Shown here one piece after another: positions 57,665 through 64,000 of a stretch of 64,000 nucleotides of DNA. The notes below the pieces were generated by a model. That model saw only the letters and a program-made list of their open reading frames with translations. It was not told the origin of the DNA and made no database searches. Location of the stretch: contig NZ_CP120742.1 in the NCBI RefSeq assembly GCF_029581275.1, positions 408,501 through 472,500 of the forward strand, in the 5' to 3' direction. The position numbers and the translations under genes were made by a program. This stretch comes from Micromonospora sp. WMMD1155. GTDB taxonomy: Bacteria; Actinomycetota; Actinomycetes; Mycobacteriales; Micromonosporaceae. How positions within the stretch are numbered: the first letter of the stretch is position 1; the number at the start of each line of letters is the position of its first letter.

Positions 57665-58291
57665 TCAGGGGATGCCGCGCAGCACGGCGGCGCCGACGGC
57701 GGCCTCGGTGTGCCCGACCAGTTCCTTCAGCGGCGCCGGCAGTGCGGGGATGAGGACGTTCAGCCGGTGGTGGGCGCGCGGACCGGCGCTCCACAGCACC
57801 TCACGGGTCAGCCCCGCGGCCACGACGAGGCCGAGCAGCAGGGCGTCCGGCACGTTCGGCGGGTCGGGCCGCTCCAACAGCGCCCGTAGCCGGGTCGCCG
57901 GCCAGGCCACCGCGTTGAGGTCGATCGGCAGGTAGGTGACCGAGGTACGCAGCAGCCGTCGACTCTCCTGCCGACGCAGCACGCCGGCCCGGGCCAGGCG
58001 CTCCCCCACCGAGGTCGTCGCGCTCTGCGCCAGGAAGCTGAGCCAGGTACGCAGCTCCTGGTGCTGGGGCTCGCCGATCAACTGGTCGAGCACGGTGTGC
58101 GCCAGCGCGTCCGCCGGTGGACGGCGGTCGATGACGGTGACCTGCCCGCCCGACACGGTGATGTGTCCGTAGAGGATCAGCTCGCCGAGCAGCCCGCCGG
58201 CCAGCCCGAACCCGGTCGCCGCGGGGTGCAGCTTGGCCTTGCCACGACTGTCGTTGTGGGCGATCAGGAAGAACTCGTCGGCGATGAGCAA
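57665..58291 (-). CDS. GPP34/GOLPH3-family phosphoprotein
   Basis: A 208-residue GPP34 domain protein: ADEFFLIAHNDSRGKAKLHPAATGFGLAGGLLGELILYGHITVSGGQVTVID and RLRALLERPDPPNVPDALLLGLVVAAGLTREVL match the Golgi phosphoprotein 3 family, which binds phosphoinositides in eukaryotes and is found in actinobacteria, where it often lies near regulators of development. TTG start at 58291 with GGGAGG five bases upstream; the ATG-like codons upstream are not in a family-like frame. Confidence 0.88.
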   Translation of the reverse strand: MLIADEFFLIAHNDSRGKAKLHPAATGFGLAGGLLGELILYGHITVSGGQVTVIDRRPPADALAHTVLDQLIGEPQHQELRTWLSFLAQSATTSVGERLARAGVLRRQESRRLLRTSVTYLPIDLNAVAWPATRLRALLERPDPPNVPDALLLGLVVAAGLTREVLWSAGPRAHHRLNVLIPALPAPLKELVGHTEAAVGAAVLRGIP

Positions 58292-58360
58292 CGGTCCTCC
58301 CGCACAGGTGTGTCCACAGTGTTCGTGACCGGGAAAGGATGCACCGAGAGCTATTGCAAC

Positions 58361-58385
58361 GCAACTCCCAGATTTGAAAGTTGCA
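58361..58385. promoter_or_regulatory. Possible operator of the XRE/DUF397 pair
   Basis: GCAACT (58361–58366) and AGTTGC (58379–58384) around a 12-bp AT-richer centre, with TGCAAC/GTTGCA extensions, between the divergent GPP34 and XRE genes. Confidence 0.45.
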
Positions 58386-58432
58386 CTCCGTGCAGGCACG
58401 ACCTGCGGATCTTGGTCTGTCAGACTCGGACA

Positions 58433-59299
58433 GTGACCGCCACCCCCACCAGCCGACCCGCCGCCAGCCCGACCGTGCGCCGCCGACGCATCGCCCGGGA
58501 GCTTCGCCAGCTCCGGGAACGCGCCGGGATGACCCTCGACGTGGCCGCCCGCCAGCTCGACATGTCGAAGAGCAACCTCTCCCGGATCGAGACCGCGCAG
58601 ATCGGCATCAAACCCCGCGACGTCCGTGCCGCCCTCGCCCTGTACGAGGTCACCGGCTCGGACGCGGAGGCCCTGATCGAGATCGCCCGAGGGGCCCAGC
58701 AACGCGGCTGGTGGCAGAACTACAGCGACGTGCTGCCCGAGTGGTTCGAGTTCTACGTGGGGCTGGAGGCCGAGGCGGCGGCGTTGCGCACGTACGAGGC
58801 CGAGTCGGTGCCGGGGCTGCTGCAGACCGAGGCGTACGCCCGGGAGATCTTCCGACGCACCGCCGGCGAGGACGGCCTGGAGCGCAAGGTCGCCGCCCGA
58901 CTGCACCGGCAGGAGGTGCTGCGCCGCGAGAACCCCGTCCACCTCTCGGTGGTGCTCAACGAGGCGGTGCTGTTGCGCCCGGTCGGCGGTCCCGCCGTGA
59001 TGGCCGAACAGTTGATCCACATGAGCCGCATCGCACAGTTACCCAACGTGACAATTCAGGTACTTCCCTTCGCAGCCGGCGGCCATCCCGCGATGAGCAC
59101 CCCGTACGTGATCCTCAACTTCGCCGACGCCGCCGACGCGTCCGTGGTTTACCTGGATAACCTCACGATGGGGCTGGCTCTGGAGGAGGCCGACCAGGTG
59201 CTCGGGTATAGCCTTCTGCACGAGGAGCTGTGCCGGATGGCGCTCGATCCGACGGCGTCCTTGACCCGCCTTTCGGATGCTTCTCGTAACTTTGCGTGA
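58433..59299 (+). CDS. XRE-family regulator with DUF5753 sensor domain
   Basis: A 288-residue protein: RRRIARELRQLRERAGMTLDVAARQLDMSKSNLSRIETAQIGIKPRDVRAALALYEV is the helix-turn-helix domain, and residues about 100–280 (AYAREIFRRTAG, HLSVVLNEAVLLRPVGGP, VTIQVLPFAAGGHPAMSTPYVILNFADA) form DUF5753, an effector domain in actinobacterial BldB/AbaA-type regulators. Such genes are usually paired with DUF397 genes, as here. GTG start 58433. Confidence 0.92.
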   Translation: MTATPTSRPAASPTVRRRRIARELRQLRERAGMTLDVAARQLDMSKSNLSRIETAQIGIKPRDVRAALALYEVTGSDAEALIEIARGAQQRGWWQNYSDVLPEWFEFYVGLEAEAAALRTYEAESVPGLLQTEAYAREIFRRTAGEDGLERKVAARLHRQEVLRRENPVHLSVVLNEAVLLRPVGGPAVMAEQLIHMSRIAQLPNVTIQVLPFAAGGHPAMSTPYVILNFADAADASVVYLDNLTMGLALEEADQVLGYSLLHEELCRMALDPTASLTRLSDASRNFA

Positions 59300-59340
59300 C
59301 CGCTTCGGCGGCACGCCGACGCAGACGAGAGGTACCACGG

Positions 59341-59541
59341 ATGACCGCGCACGACCCGACCCGAGCGGCCTGGCGCACCAGCACGCGCAGCAGTGGCAAC
59401 GGCAACTGCGTGGAGGTCGCGACAGCCGACGGTCGAGTCGCCGTACGCGACAGCAAGGACCGGACCGGCCCGGTGCTCGCCTTCGGCCCGGCAGCCTGGC
59501 GGGCCTTCGTGTCCGGCGTCGGTGAGGTCCGTCGCCGCTGA
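59341..59541 (+). CDS. DUF397 protein paired with the XRE regulator
   Basis: A 66-residue DUF397 protein: RAAWRTSTRSSGNGNCVEVATADGRVAVRDSKDRTGPVLAFGPAAWRAFV contains the conserved WxxSxxSxxxxxCVEVA and the GPVLxFxxxAWxAF motifs. DUF397 proteins accompany XRE–DUF5753 regulators in actinobacteria and are implicated in development and antibiotic production; they may work as antitoxin-like or anti-activator partners. ATG 59341, 42 bases after the XRE stop. Confidence 0.92.
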   Translation: MTAHDPTRAAWRTSTRSSGNGNCVEVATADGRVAVRDSKDRTGPVLAFGPAAWRAFVSGVGEVRRR

Positions 59542-59569
59542 GGTGTCTCCGCCGGTGCGAGACTGGGCC

Positions 59570-62110
59570 GTGCTCTCCGACGTGACAGTGGACCTGCCGG
59601 TACGCCCGGTGCTGCCGGCGCTGGTCGCGGCACTCGACAGGGCCGGCACCGCCGTCCTGGTGGCCCCGCCGGGCACCGGCAAGACCACCCTCGCGCCGCT
59701 GGCCGTGGCCGACCGGGTCACCGGCCGGGTGGTGATCGCCCAACCCCGTCGGGTGGCGGCCCGCGCCGCCGCCCGACGGATGGCCGAGCTGCTCGGCGAG
59801 CGGGTGGGCGAGCGCGTCGGCTACGCGGTCCGCGGCGAACGCCGGGTGGGGCCGCACACCCGGGTGGAGGTGGTCACCACCGGTCTGCTGCTCCGCAGGC
59901 TGCACCACGACCCGGAGCTGCCCGGCACGGGTGCCGTGCTGCTCGACGAGTGCCACGAACGACAGCTCGACGCCGATCTCGCGCTGGCCTTCACCGTGGA
60001 GGCCCGGGCCACCCTCCGGCCGGACCTGTGGTTGCTGGCGATGTCCGCCACCCCGGACACCGACCGGTTCGGCGCGCTGCTCGGCGGGTCCGCCCCGGCC
60101 CCGGTGGTACGGGCCGACGCGGCTCTGCACCCGGTGACGCGGATCTGGTCGCCGCCGCCACGCCCGATCGCCCCACCCGGGGCCGGGCCGGTGGACCGGG
60201 CCCTGCTCGACCACGTGGCGGCCACCGTCCGGCGCGCCTTGCGCGAACGCGACGGCGACGTGCTGGTCTTCCTGCCCGGGGCCGGCGAGATCGCGGCGGT
60301 CACCGGCCGCCTGGCCGACCTGCGGGAGACTGTCGCGCTGCTGCCGCTGCACGGCCGTCAACGCGGCACCGAGCAGGACGCCGCCCTGCGTCCCGCCGAT
60401 CGACGCCGGGTCGTGCTGGCCACCGCGCTCGCCGAGACCAGCCTGACCGTCCCGGGCGTGCGGGTCGTGGTGGACGCGGGGTTGTCCCGGGTGCCCCGCA
60501 TCGACCTGGCCCGAGGGCTGGGCGCGCTGGTCACCGTGCCGGTCTCCCGAGCCGCCGCCACCCAACGGGCGGGCCGGGCCGGTCGGGAGGCTCCCGGGTA
60601 CGTCTACCGGTGCTGGTCCGAGGCGACCCATGAGCGGCTGCCCGCGCGCCCCGAACCGGAGATCGCCACCGCCGACCTCAGCGGCTTCGCGTTGGAGCTG
60701 GCCGCCTGGGGTCGGCCGGACGGTGTCGGGCTCGCGCTGCCCGACCCGCCACCGGTCGCCGCCATGACGGTGGCCCGGGACACGCTGCACACCCTCGGAG
60801 CGGTCGACGCCGAGGGCCGGATCACCACCCGGGGACGGACGATCGCCGCCGCCGGGGCGCACCCCCGACTGGCCCGGGCACTGCTCGACGGCGCCGACCG
60901 GGTCGGCGCCGACCGGGCGGCCGAGGTGGTCGCCCTCCTCGCCGAGGAGAGCGTGGCCGGCCCCGGCGACGACCTGGTGGCCGGCTGGCGTCGGCTGCGA
61001 GCCGGTGTCGACGCGGGCACGACCGCCCGCTGGCGCACGGAGGTACGACGGCTGCGGGCCGCGCTGCCCACCGATGGGGCGAACGGTCGGGCCACCGACT
61101 CGACGGGACGGGCCACCGCGGGTGCGTTGAGCGACGATCTCGCCGCCGGGCTGCTCGTCGGTCTGGCGTACCCGGAACGGTTGGCCCGGGTGCGGCGGCC
61201 GGGCGGCTCGGCGTACCTGATGACGGGCGGGACCGCCGCGGACCTGACGGCCGGCTCGGGGCTGGCCGGTGCCGACTGGCTGGCGGTGGCCGTCGCGGAC
61301 CGCACGCCCGGCGCGCGGGCGGCGCGGATCCGCCGGGCCTCGCCGGTGGACGAGGCGACGGCCCGGGAGGCGGCGGGCCCACTGCTGCGCACGGAACGGG
61401 AGGTGGGCTGGGCCGACGGGGACGTGGTGGCCCGGGAGGTGACCCGGCTGGGCGCGATCGAGCTGGTCCAGCGGCGACTGGACCGGCCGGACCGGGCCGA
61501 GGTGGCCGAGGCGTTGCTCACCGGTCTGCGTCAGGAGGGCCTGGGCCTGCTGTCCTGGACACCGTCGGCGCGGGCGCTGCGCGAGCGGCTCGCGTTCCTC
61601 CGGCACCACCTCGGCGACCCGTGGCCGGACGTCGGCGACGAGACGTTGCTCGACGCGGCGCCGACCTGGTTGGGGCCGGAGTTGGCAGCCGCCCGACGCC
61701 GCGCCGACCTGGCCCGGGCGGACGTGACGTCGGCGCTGCGCCGGCTGCTGCCCTGGCCGCTGGCGGCCCGGCTGGACGCGGTGGCCCCGGAGCGGATCGA
61801 GGTGCCCAGCGGGTCCCGGATCCGGGTGGACTACACCGACCCGGCCGCGCCGGTGCTGGCGGTGAAGCTCCAGGAGACGTTCGGTTGGGCGGTGGCACCA
61901 CACGTCGGCGACGGACGGGTGCCGGTGCTGCTGCACCTGCTCTCCCCCGCCGGTCGGCCGGTGGCGGTCACCGCCGATCTGGCCTCGTTCTGGCGCACCG
62001 GCTACCCGCAGGTCCGTTCCGAGTTGCGCGGGCGCTATCCACGGCACCCGTGGCCGGAGGACCCGGGAACGGCGACGCCCACCCGGCACGCCACGCCACG
62101 GCGGCGCTGA
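59570..62110 (+). CDS. hrpB: ATP-dependent RNA helicase HrpB
   Basis: An 846-residue DEAH-box-type helicase of the HrpB family. VLVAPPGTGKTTLAPL is Walker A, LLDECHERQLDADLAL the DECH motif II, SATPDTDRF motif III and TQRAGRAGREAPGYVYRCW motif VI; the long HrpB-specific C-terminal domain ends SRIRVDYTDPAAPVLAVKLQETFGWA ... LASFWRTGYPQVRSELRGRYPRHPWPEDP, as in E. coli HrpB. The start could be GTG 59555 or 59570. Function in RNA processing remains unclear even in model bacteria. Confidence 0.93.
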   Translation: MLSDVTVDLPVRPVLPALVAALDRAGTAVLVAPPGTGKTTLAPLAVADRVTGRVVIAQPRRVAARAAARRMAELLGERVGERVGYAVRGERRVGPHTRVEVVTTGLLLRRLHHDPELPGTGAVLLDECHERQLDADLALAFTVEARATLRPDLWLLAMSATPDTDRFGALLGGSAPAPVVRADAALHPVTRIWSPPPRPIAPPGAGPVDRALLDHVAATVRRALRERDGDVLVFLPGAGEIAAVTGRLADLRETVALLPLHGRQRGTEQDAALRPADRRRVVLATALAETSLTVPGVRVVVDAGLSRVPRIDLARGLGALVTVPVSRAAATQRAGRAGREAPGYVYRCWSEATHERLPARPEPEIATADLSGFALELAAWGRPDGVGLALPDPPPVAAMTVARDTLHTLGAVDAEGRITTRGRTIAAAGAHPRLARALLDGADRVGADRAAEVVALLAEESVAGPGDDLVAGWRRLRAGVDAGTTARWRTEVRRLRAALPTDGANGRATDSTGRATAGALSDDLAAGLLVGLAYPERLARVRRPGGSAYLMTGGTAADLTAGSGLAGADWLAVAVADRTPGARAARIRRASPVDEATAREAAGPLLRTEREVGWADGDVVAREVTRLGAIELVQRRLDRPDRAEVAEALLTGLRQEGLGLLSWTPSARALRERLAFLRHHLGDPWPDVGDETLLDAAPTWLGPELAAARRRADLARADVTSALRRLLPWPLAARLDAVAPERIEVPSGSRIRVDYTDPAAPVLAVKLQETFGWAVAPHVGDGRVPVLLHLLSPAGRPVAVTADLASFWRTGYPQVRSELRGRYPRHPWPEDPGTATPTRHATPRRR

Positions 62111-62119
62111 TCGTCGGCG

Positions 62120-62845
62120 CTACTCCTCCGCGACGTCGGCCACCACGACGGTGACGTTGTCCGGCGCGCCGGCGTGCAGCGCCAGGTCGATGAGCTTGCC
62201 GACGCACTCCGCCCGGTCCGGGTAACCGGCGAGCACCTCGGTGAGGGTGTCCGGACGGACGACGTTGGAGAGCCCGTCGCTGCACAGCAACCACCGGTCG
62301 CCGGCCCGGGGCACCATCGTCGCGTACGCCGGGGAGACCTCGTCGCCCTGCAACGCCTGGGTGACCACGGCGCGTCGCGGGTGGCTGCTGGCCTGGTCCG
62401 GGGTGATCACGCCCTGGTCCACCAGCATCTGGACGAACGTGTCGTCGCGGGTGACCTGCTTGAGCACGCCGTCGCGGTACAGGTAGGCCCGGGAGTCGCC
62501 GACGTGCGCCAGGGCCAGGCAACTGCCGGTACGGGCGAAGAGCAGGGCGGTGAGGGTGGTGCCCATGCCCTGACGCTCGGGATCCTCGGCGACCGCCTGG
62601 CGGATCCGGGAGGTGGCCAACGCGATGCCGCCTTCGAGCGCGGCCACCAGGGCGTCCTCGGGTGTCTCCACGTCGAGCGGGGCGACCGCGTCGATGGTGA
62701 GGGCGCTGGCCAGGTCGCCGGCGGCCATCCCGCCCATGCCGTCGGCGACGGCGACGAGCCAGGTGCCGGCGTGCAGGGCGTCCTGGTTCCCGCTGCGGAT
62801 CAGCCCAGGATCGCTCGTTCCCACGGAACGCAGCTTCAGGGTCAT
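62120..62845 (-). CDS. PP2C-family serine/threonine phosphatase
   Basis: A 241-residue PPM phosphatase: SDPGLIRSGNQDALHAG, VAVADGMGGMAAGDLAS, MGTTLTALLF, HVGDSRAYLYRDGVLKQVTRDDT, LLCSDGLSNVVRPDTL and APDNVTVVVADV are all the standard metal-binding motifs with their Asp residues. Probably reverses Ser/Thr kinase phosphorylation; no kinase gene is near. Convergent with hrpB, nine bases apart. Cytosolic. Confidence 0.92.
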   Translation of the reverse strand: MTLKLRSVGTSDPGLIRSGNQDALHAGTWLVAVADGMGGMAAGDLASALTIDAVAPLDVETPEDALVAALEGGIALATSRIRQAVAEDPERQGMGTTLTALLFARTGSCLALAHVGDSRAYLYRDGVLKQVTRDDTFVQMLVDQGVITPDQASSHPRRAVVTQALQGDEVSPAYATMVPRAGDRWLLCSDGLSNVVRPDTLTEVLAGYPDRAECVGKLIDLALHAGAPDNVTVVVADVAEE

Positions 62846-63003
62846 GGGAGGCAGCCTGCCAGGCGAAGGGCGCAGTTGTCTCTAGGAGATCAGGACGACG
62901 GCGCGTGGCGCGGCCAATCTCACGTCTTGGTGCCACCGCGTGTCGGCCCACCCCGCACACCGACCGCCCTCGTCGGACGCCCCAACCCATCCAACCGGAT
63001 CAA

Positions 63004-63032
63004 TTGACATCGTCTACCGACGCTGGAAACAT
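63004..63032 (+). promoter_or_regulatory. Candidate promoter of the GH9 cellulase gene
   Basis: TTGACA (63004–63009) is a perfect housekeeping-type -35; 17 bases later AAACAT (63027–63032) is a weak -10. The CebR-type operator at 63044–63057 lies just downstream, around the expected transcript start. Confidence 0.45.
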
Positions 63033-63043
63033 CGAGCCGATAT

Positions 63044-63057
63044 TGGGAGCGCTCCCA
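63044..63057. promoter_or_regulatory. CebR/CelR-type operator upstream of the cellulase gene
   Basis: Perfect 14-bp palindrome TGGGAGCGCTCCCA, identical to the consensus bound by the LacI-family cellobiose-responsive repressors CebR and CelR of actinobacteria. It lies 49 bases before the GTG start, so cellulose breakdown products would induce this gene. No cebR gene is in the window. Confidence 0.88.
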
Positions 63058-63105
63058 GCTTCTTGTCGCCACCACCGTCCCGTCTCCGTCCCGGAAGGAC
63101 TCCCC

Positions 63106-64000
63106 GTGACGTCATCCCGACGCCGCCTGCTGTTGGCTGCGGCGACCACTCTGGCCCTCACCGGCGCGGGCGCCGGCGCGGCCCACGCCGACCCACCCCC
63201 GGACGCACCCGAGCAGATCGACAACGGCGACTTCAGCGCCGGAGTGAGCCCCTGGTTCTCCTTCGGCACCGGCGCGCTCGCGGTCACCGACGGCCGGCTC
63301 TGCACCACCGTCGCCGGTGGGCTGGCCAACCCGTGGGACGCCGGCATCGGCCAGGACGGCGTGCCGCTGATCGCCGGCGCCGAATACACCCTCGGCTTCG
63401 CCGTCTCCGCCACCCCCGGCGCCGCCGTCAAGGCCGTACTGCAGCTCGGCAGCGCCCCCTACACCACGTACGCGGCGGTGGACGCCACCGCGACCGGCAC
63501 CCTGCAGCGGGTCGAGCAGACCTTCACCGTGCCGGACACCAACCCCAACGCCCAACTGATCTTCCAGGTCGGTGGCGCCGCCGAGGCGCAGACCATCTGC
63601 CTGGACGACGTCTCCCTGCGCGGCGGCGAGCCCCCCGAGCCGTACGTGCCGGACACCGGGCCACGGGTGCGCGTCAACCAGGTCGGCTACCTGCCCGGTG
63701 GGCCGAAGAACGCCACCGTCGTCACCGAGGCCACCGCGGCGTTGCCCTGGCAGCTGCGCTCCTCCGCCGGCGCCGTCGTGGCCAGCGGCACCACCACCGC
63801 ACGCGGTGTCGACGCCGCCTCCGGGCAGAACGTGCACACCGTCGACTTCTCCAGCTACCGCACCCCGGCCAGCGGGCTGACGCTCACCGTGGACGGCGAG
63901 ACCAGCCACCCGTTCGACATCTCGGGCACCCTCTACGACCGGTTGCGCTCCGACTCGCTGCAGTTCTTCTACGCCCAGCGCAGCGGCATCGCCATCGACG
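63106..64000 (+). CDS. Secreted glycoside hydrolase family 9 cellulase, N-terminal part (runs off window)
   Basis: 298 residues are visible and the frame is open at the window end. GTG 63106 follows GGAAGGAC. Signal peptide VTSSRRRLLLAAATTLALTG then AGAGAAHA-D (AHA-Asp cleavage). Residues about 40–170 form a CBM4/9-type carbohydrate-binding module (DNGDFSAGVSPWFSFG ... ICLDDVSLRGG), then after a Pro linker an Ig-like CelD_N domain (PRVRVNQVGYLPGGPKNATVVTEAT), and the first residues of the GH9 catalytic domain (LYDRLRSDSLQFFYAQRSG). An endo- or processive cellulase with a CebR operator upstream. Confidence 0.9.
   Translation, partial: MTSSRRRLLLAAATTLALTGAGAGAAHADPPPDAPEQIDNGDFSAGVSPWFSFGTGALAVTDGRLCTTVAGGLANPWDAGIGQDGVPLIAGAEYTLGFAVSATPGAAVKAVLQLGSAPYTTYAAVDATATGTLQRVEQTFTVPDTNPNAQLIFQVGGAAEAQTICLDDVSLRGGEPPEPYVPDTGPRVRVNQVGYLPGGPKNATVVTEATAALPWQLRSSAGAVVASGTTTARGVDAASGQNVHTVDFSSYRTPASGLTLTVDGETSHPFDISGTLYDRLRSDSLQFFYAQRSGIAID

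Noticed and set aside
59039..62089. A 1016-codon open frame on the minus strand opposite hrpB
   Set aside because: It is a high-GC shadow: Arg/Gly/His/Gln-rich, no domain, and fully covered by a clear HrpB helicase on the plus strand.

Overview
This 64 kb window is from a very GC-rich actinobacterial chromosome. Micromonosporaceae, probably Micromonospora or a close relative, is my inference from the extreme GC content, the XRE–DUF397 regulator pair, an F420-dependent LLM oxidoreductase, many DUF families typical of actinobacteria and the style of the intergenic repeats. There are no rRNA, tRNA or CRISPR loci. Most of the window is dense core-like housekeeping and stress sequence with one IS element.

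Layout. 1–9,000: end of an aldo/keto reductase, cspA, an envelope operon (holin-X / DUF3618 / DUF4235), an MscS channel, a DUF1206 membrane protein, a lipoprotein, a class V aminotransferase with a GNAT partner, and a GH3 beta-N-acetylhexosaminidase. 9,000–16,700: F420 oxidoreductase, RecQ, a DHA2 exporter facing a TetR gene across a double operator, an AraC regulator, and topoisomerase IB. 16,700–24,400: a translationally coupled minus-strand operon holding every enzyme for ADP-D-glycero-beta-D-manno-heptose (GmhB fused to a GT9 domain, GmhA, bifunctional HldE) together with further glycosyltransferases and an SDR. 24,500–33,300: redox genes, polyprenol-phosphate mannose synthase, then small stress proteins (ChaB/Rho_N, YihY, DUF2795, SRPBCC). 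33,300–42,300: MFS permease, small unknowns, mechanosensitive channel, a PAS-GAF-SpoIIE-HATPase phosphatase, HAD phosphatase, Na+/H+ antiporter, renalase-like oxidoreductase. 42,300–44,560: a repeat-rich island with an IS5-type element, DUF3072 and two palindrome/tandem-repeat assemblies. 44,560–64,000: phosphodiesterase, GH15, YflT-type stress protein, TetR facing an EF-G-binding-protein (FBP) gene, MarR-pirin, phospholipase D, a SigB/F-type sigma factor, APC permease, GPP34, XRE–DUF397, HrpB helicase, PP2C phosphatase, and the start of a secreted GH9 cellulase under a perfect CebR-type operator.

Three systems stand out. First, an 80-bp nested palindrome (arms 18-3-14-10-14-3-18) occurs three times with compensatory base changes in its stem. 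One copy has been hit by the IS exactly in the 3-nt spacer between two GCAACATC-type arms, and removing the IS and one CCT duplication restores exactly 80 bp. Second, at least eight genes or operons carry GTTT-N15/16-GGGWAH-like promoters, the signature of SigB/SigF-family general stress sigma factors. A sigma gene of that family and a SpoIIE/HATPase regulator lie in the same window. Third, the heptose operon itself has such a promoter, suggesting a stress-induced heptose-containing surface glycan in a Gram-positive organism that has no LPS.

All family assignments come from reading the protein sequences; no database search was run. Start codons were chosen by ribosome binding site, overlap with neighbours and family N-termini, and are noted where uncertain.
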